Source of the DNA: an uncultured Olsenella sp.
GTDB lineage: Bacteria; Actinomycetota; Coriobacteriia; Coriobacteriales; Atopobiaceae
NCBI GenBank assembly: GCA_900316105.1
Contig: ONBR01000014.1
Coordinates: 1-63,286, forward strand
Direction of reading: 5' to 3'
DNA length: 63,286 nt
The notes beneath the pieces are model-generated. The model had not been told where the DNA came from. It searched no databases and saw only the letters and a program-made list of their open reading frames with translations. The position numbers were made by a program, and so were the translations under genes. Positions 63,097 through 63,286 of this stretch are shown one piece after another (position 1 is the stretch's first letter; each line of letters opens with the position of its first letter).

Positions 63097-63286
63097 CTAA
63101 TCTGAAGGCTCGATCGTATCGGCAACTGTAACGGAACCGTCATTTCCAATCCCAATAATTAACACGGACTTCTTGGGGTCGCCAGTGCCCGCATAGGAGA
63201 TCTTGCCCGTAATGCCCTCCACGGTGTTGCCCGCGATGGCGTCGATGACGGCCTGCTTGTAGTCCTCGGAGCCGGCCTTCTTGTCG
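63097..63286 (-). CDS. Branched-chain amino acid ABC substrate-binding protein, C-terminal end
   Basis: The last 63 codons run to a TAG at 63097-63099; the gene continues past the right edge. The visible part (DYKQAVIDAIAGNTVEGITG, then ISYAGTGDPKKSVLIIGI) matches the C-terminus of Leu/Ile/Val-binding proteins (peripla_BP_6). Position before livH supports the call. Confidence 0.85.
   Translation of the reverse strand, partial: DKKAGSEDYKQAVIDAIAGNTVEGITGKISYAGTGDPKKSVLIIGIGNDGSVTVADTIEPSD

Overview
The window is about 63.3 kb of GC-rich bacterial chromosome (roughly 62-64% G+C by eye). Gene content and style suggest an anaerobic actinobacterium of the class Coriobacteriia (Olsenella/Atopobium/Collinsella-like). 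The pointers are a desulfoferrodoxin-type superoxide reductase, AddAB instead of RecBCD, a GatCAB amidotransferase, a DUF6483 protein, an LPXTG-like anchor, and strong AGGAGG ribosome sites with frequent GTG/TTG starts. The lineage is an inference; no rRNA lies in the window.

Layout. 1-6.2 kb: a partial HAD phosphatase, an FmdB zinc ribbon, a membrane-anchored polysaccharide deacetylase, a 954-residue membrane/TPR-like protein and a second HAD phosphatase. 6.4-12.7 kb is an accessory island ending at the 3' end of a tRNA-Ala(CGC) gene. It holds a decayed phage head module, including a head-morphogenesis protein with a toxin-like C-terminal domain followed by a small acidic ORF. It also holds a LytTR regulator plus a large MBG/glycine-rich LPXTG-like surface protein, flanked by inverted ~50-bp repeats. 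12.8-29.4 kb is mostly minus-strand housekeeping: argS, pncB, a PflX-like radical SAM protein, an M20 dipeptidase, a cold-shock gene, ruvC-ruvA-ruvB behind a LexA-type SOS box, a NadE-like protein that appears to have lost its catalytic residues, superoxide reductase and dnaE.

29.8-35.2 kb is a decaying sugar-catabolism cluster. It has a Cof-type HAD phosphatase, two Gfo/Idh/MocA oxidoreductases (one fused to a UPF0303 domain), an RpiR regulator, and two gene fragments. 35.3-42.2 kb encodes AddA and AddB. 42.3-48 kb holds a Glu-Pro-repeat zinc-ribbon protein with decayed sequence beside it, a YvlD/holin-like membrane protein, a membrane endonuclease/exonuclease/phosphatase protein, GtrA, a FucO-like alcohol dehydrogenase and a small lipoprotein. 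48.2-51.6 kb is gatC-gatA-gatB. 53.1-59.1 kb is the aspartate/threonine pathway: hom-lysC-asd on the minus strand and thrC-thrB divergent from it. 59.3-63.3 kb is a branched-chain amino-acid ABC transporter operon (binding protein, LivH, LivM, LivG, LivF).

Two themes recur. Operons are tightly coupled by 1-nt stop/start overlaps (TGATG, TAATG, TAGTG). The intergenic spaces carry many long palindromes. At least five copies of one family (ends TGAGACAAA / TTTGTCTCA, core GGCCTGTCCC) lie near gene ends, together with several unrelated long inverted repeats. One palindrome sits exactly where the phage capsid gene is cut off.
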